Origin: Acanthacorydalis orientalis
Taxonomy: Eukaryota > Arthropoda > Insecta > Megaloptera > Corydalidae
Direction of reading: 5' to 3'
NCBI GenBank assembly: GCA_034766995.1
Contig: CM068314.1
Location: 19,022,701-19,086,700 of the forward strand
DNA length: 64,000 nucleotides
Shown: positions 63,829-64,000 of the stretch, piece by piece
How positions within the stretch are numbered: the first letter of the stretch is position 1
Layout: every line of letters starts with the position of its first letter
The notes under the pieces: model-generated
The model's database searches: none
Told to the model about the DNA's origin: nothing
What the model saw: the letters and a program-made list of their open reading frames with translations, nothing else
Program-made: the position numbers and the translations under genes

Positions 63829-64000
63829 GATATATACAACCATATAAAGAATGTAAATAATAAAAATAAGATCAATGTTTCTTGAATTTATCCGACACTC
63901 ATATAGTTTTATGCAGATGTGACACAGTTTAGATCTATAAAATTTCAATGTAATTGAAAACAATGATCAGTATGCAGTGTAGTTTGAGAATATATAAAAT

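Overview
This window looks like gene-poor, intronic or intergenic DNA from an insect nuclear genome. The base composition is extremely AT-rich. About 65 long (TA)n microsatellites occur, roughly one per kilobase. No continuous long coding gene, rRNA, recognisable tRNA, operon or CRISPR array is present. The recognisable foreign content is typical of animals and especially insects: a mariner family with cecropia/Hsmar1-like ends, a TTAA-flanked piggyBac-like miniature element, a pogo/Tigger-type helix-turn-helix remnant, and two fragments of the DUF4817-type helix-turn-helix often seen in insect transposons. CpG is not obviously depleted in the GC-richer islands. That would fit Hymenoptera, but the order is only a guess.

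Layout. From 1 to 15.5 kb: a composite mariner remnant (495-1416), a TTAA-flanked miniature element (5247-5487), several CpG-rich islands, a long open frame at 9408-9750, and one half of a dispersed repeat (10470-10574) whose inverted partner lies at 14919-15021. From 15.5 to 30 kb: a Tigger-like fragment (15490-15726), a minus-strand motif at 16178 that reads as both an acceptor and a perfect donor (recursive-splice type), a 72-codon minus-strand small ORF with a membrane segment (21657-21875), a protein-like + strand patch (22621-23177), a second mariner copy (25623-26334, minus) and a 151-bp foldback (28115-28265). From 30 to 47 kb: a DUF4817-type fragment (33702-33893), a microexon-like motif (34003-34013), a 100-codon minus-strand open frame (37528-37830), the third mariner copy (38682-39256, minus), overlapping small frames (40622-40938) and a 91-codon minus-strand ORF (42788-43063). 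From 47 to 64 kb: a cluster of + strand exon-like segments bounded by good splice signals (47808-47928, 49036-49088, 49892-50060, 57243-57286), two hairpins inside GC islands (about 54.9 and 56.7 kb), the fourth mariner copy (57626-58192), a roughly 180-bp tandem duplication (60527-60900) and a DUF4817-type start at 63658.

The most coherent system is the mariner family. All four copies have lost the catalytic DDE/D region at the same junction and keep only the first ~100 codons, which hold the two DNA-binding helix-turn-helix motifs, plus the right end. This is a non-autonomous family that arose from one deletion and then spread; its ancestral product would have been a DNA-binding-only protein. 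Two copies also share a second, upstream left-end module.

None of the exon or small-ORF candidates has a recognised homologue. They rest on splice signals, open frames and composition only, and confidences are set low. The rest of the window is AT-rich DNA in which I see only microsatellites and degenerate repeats.
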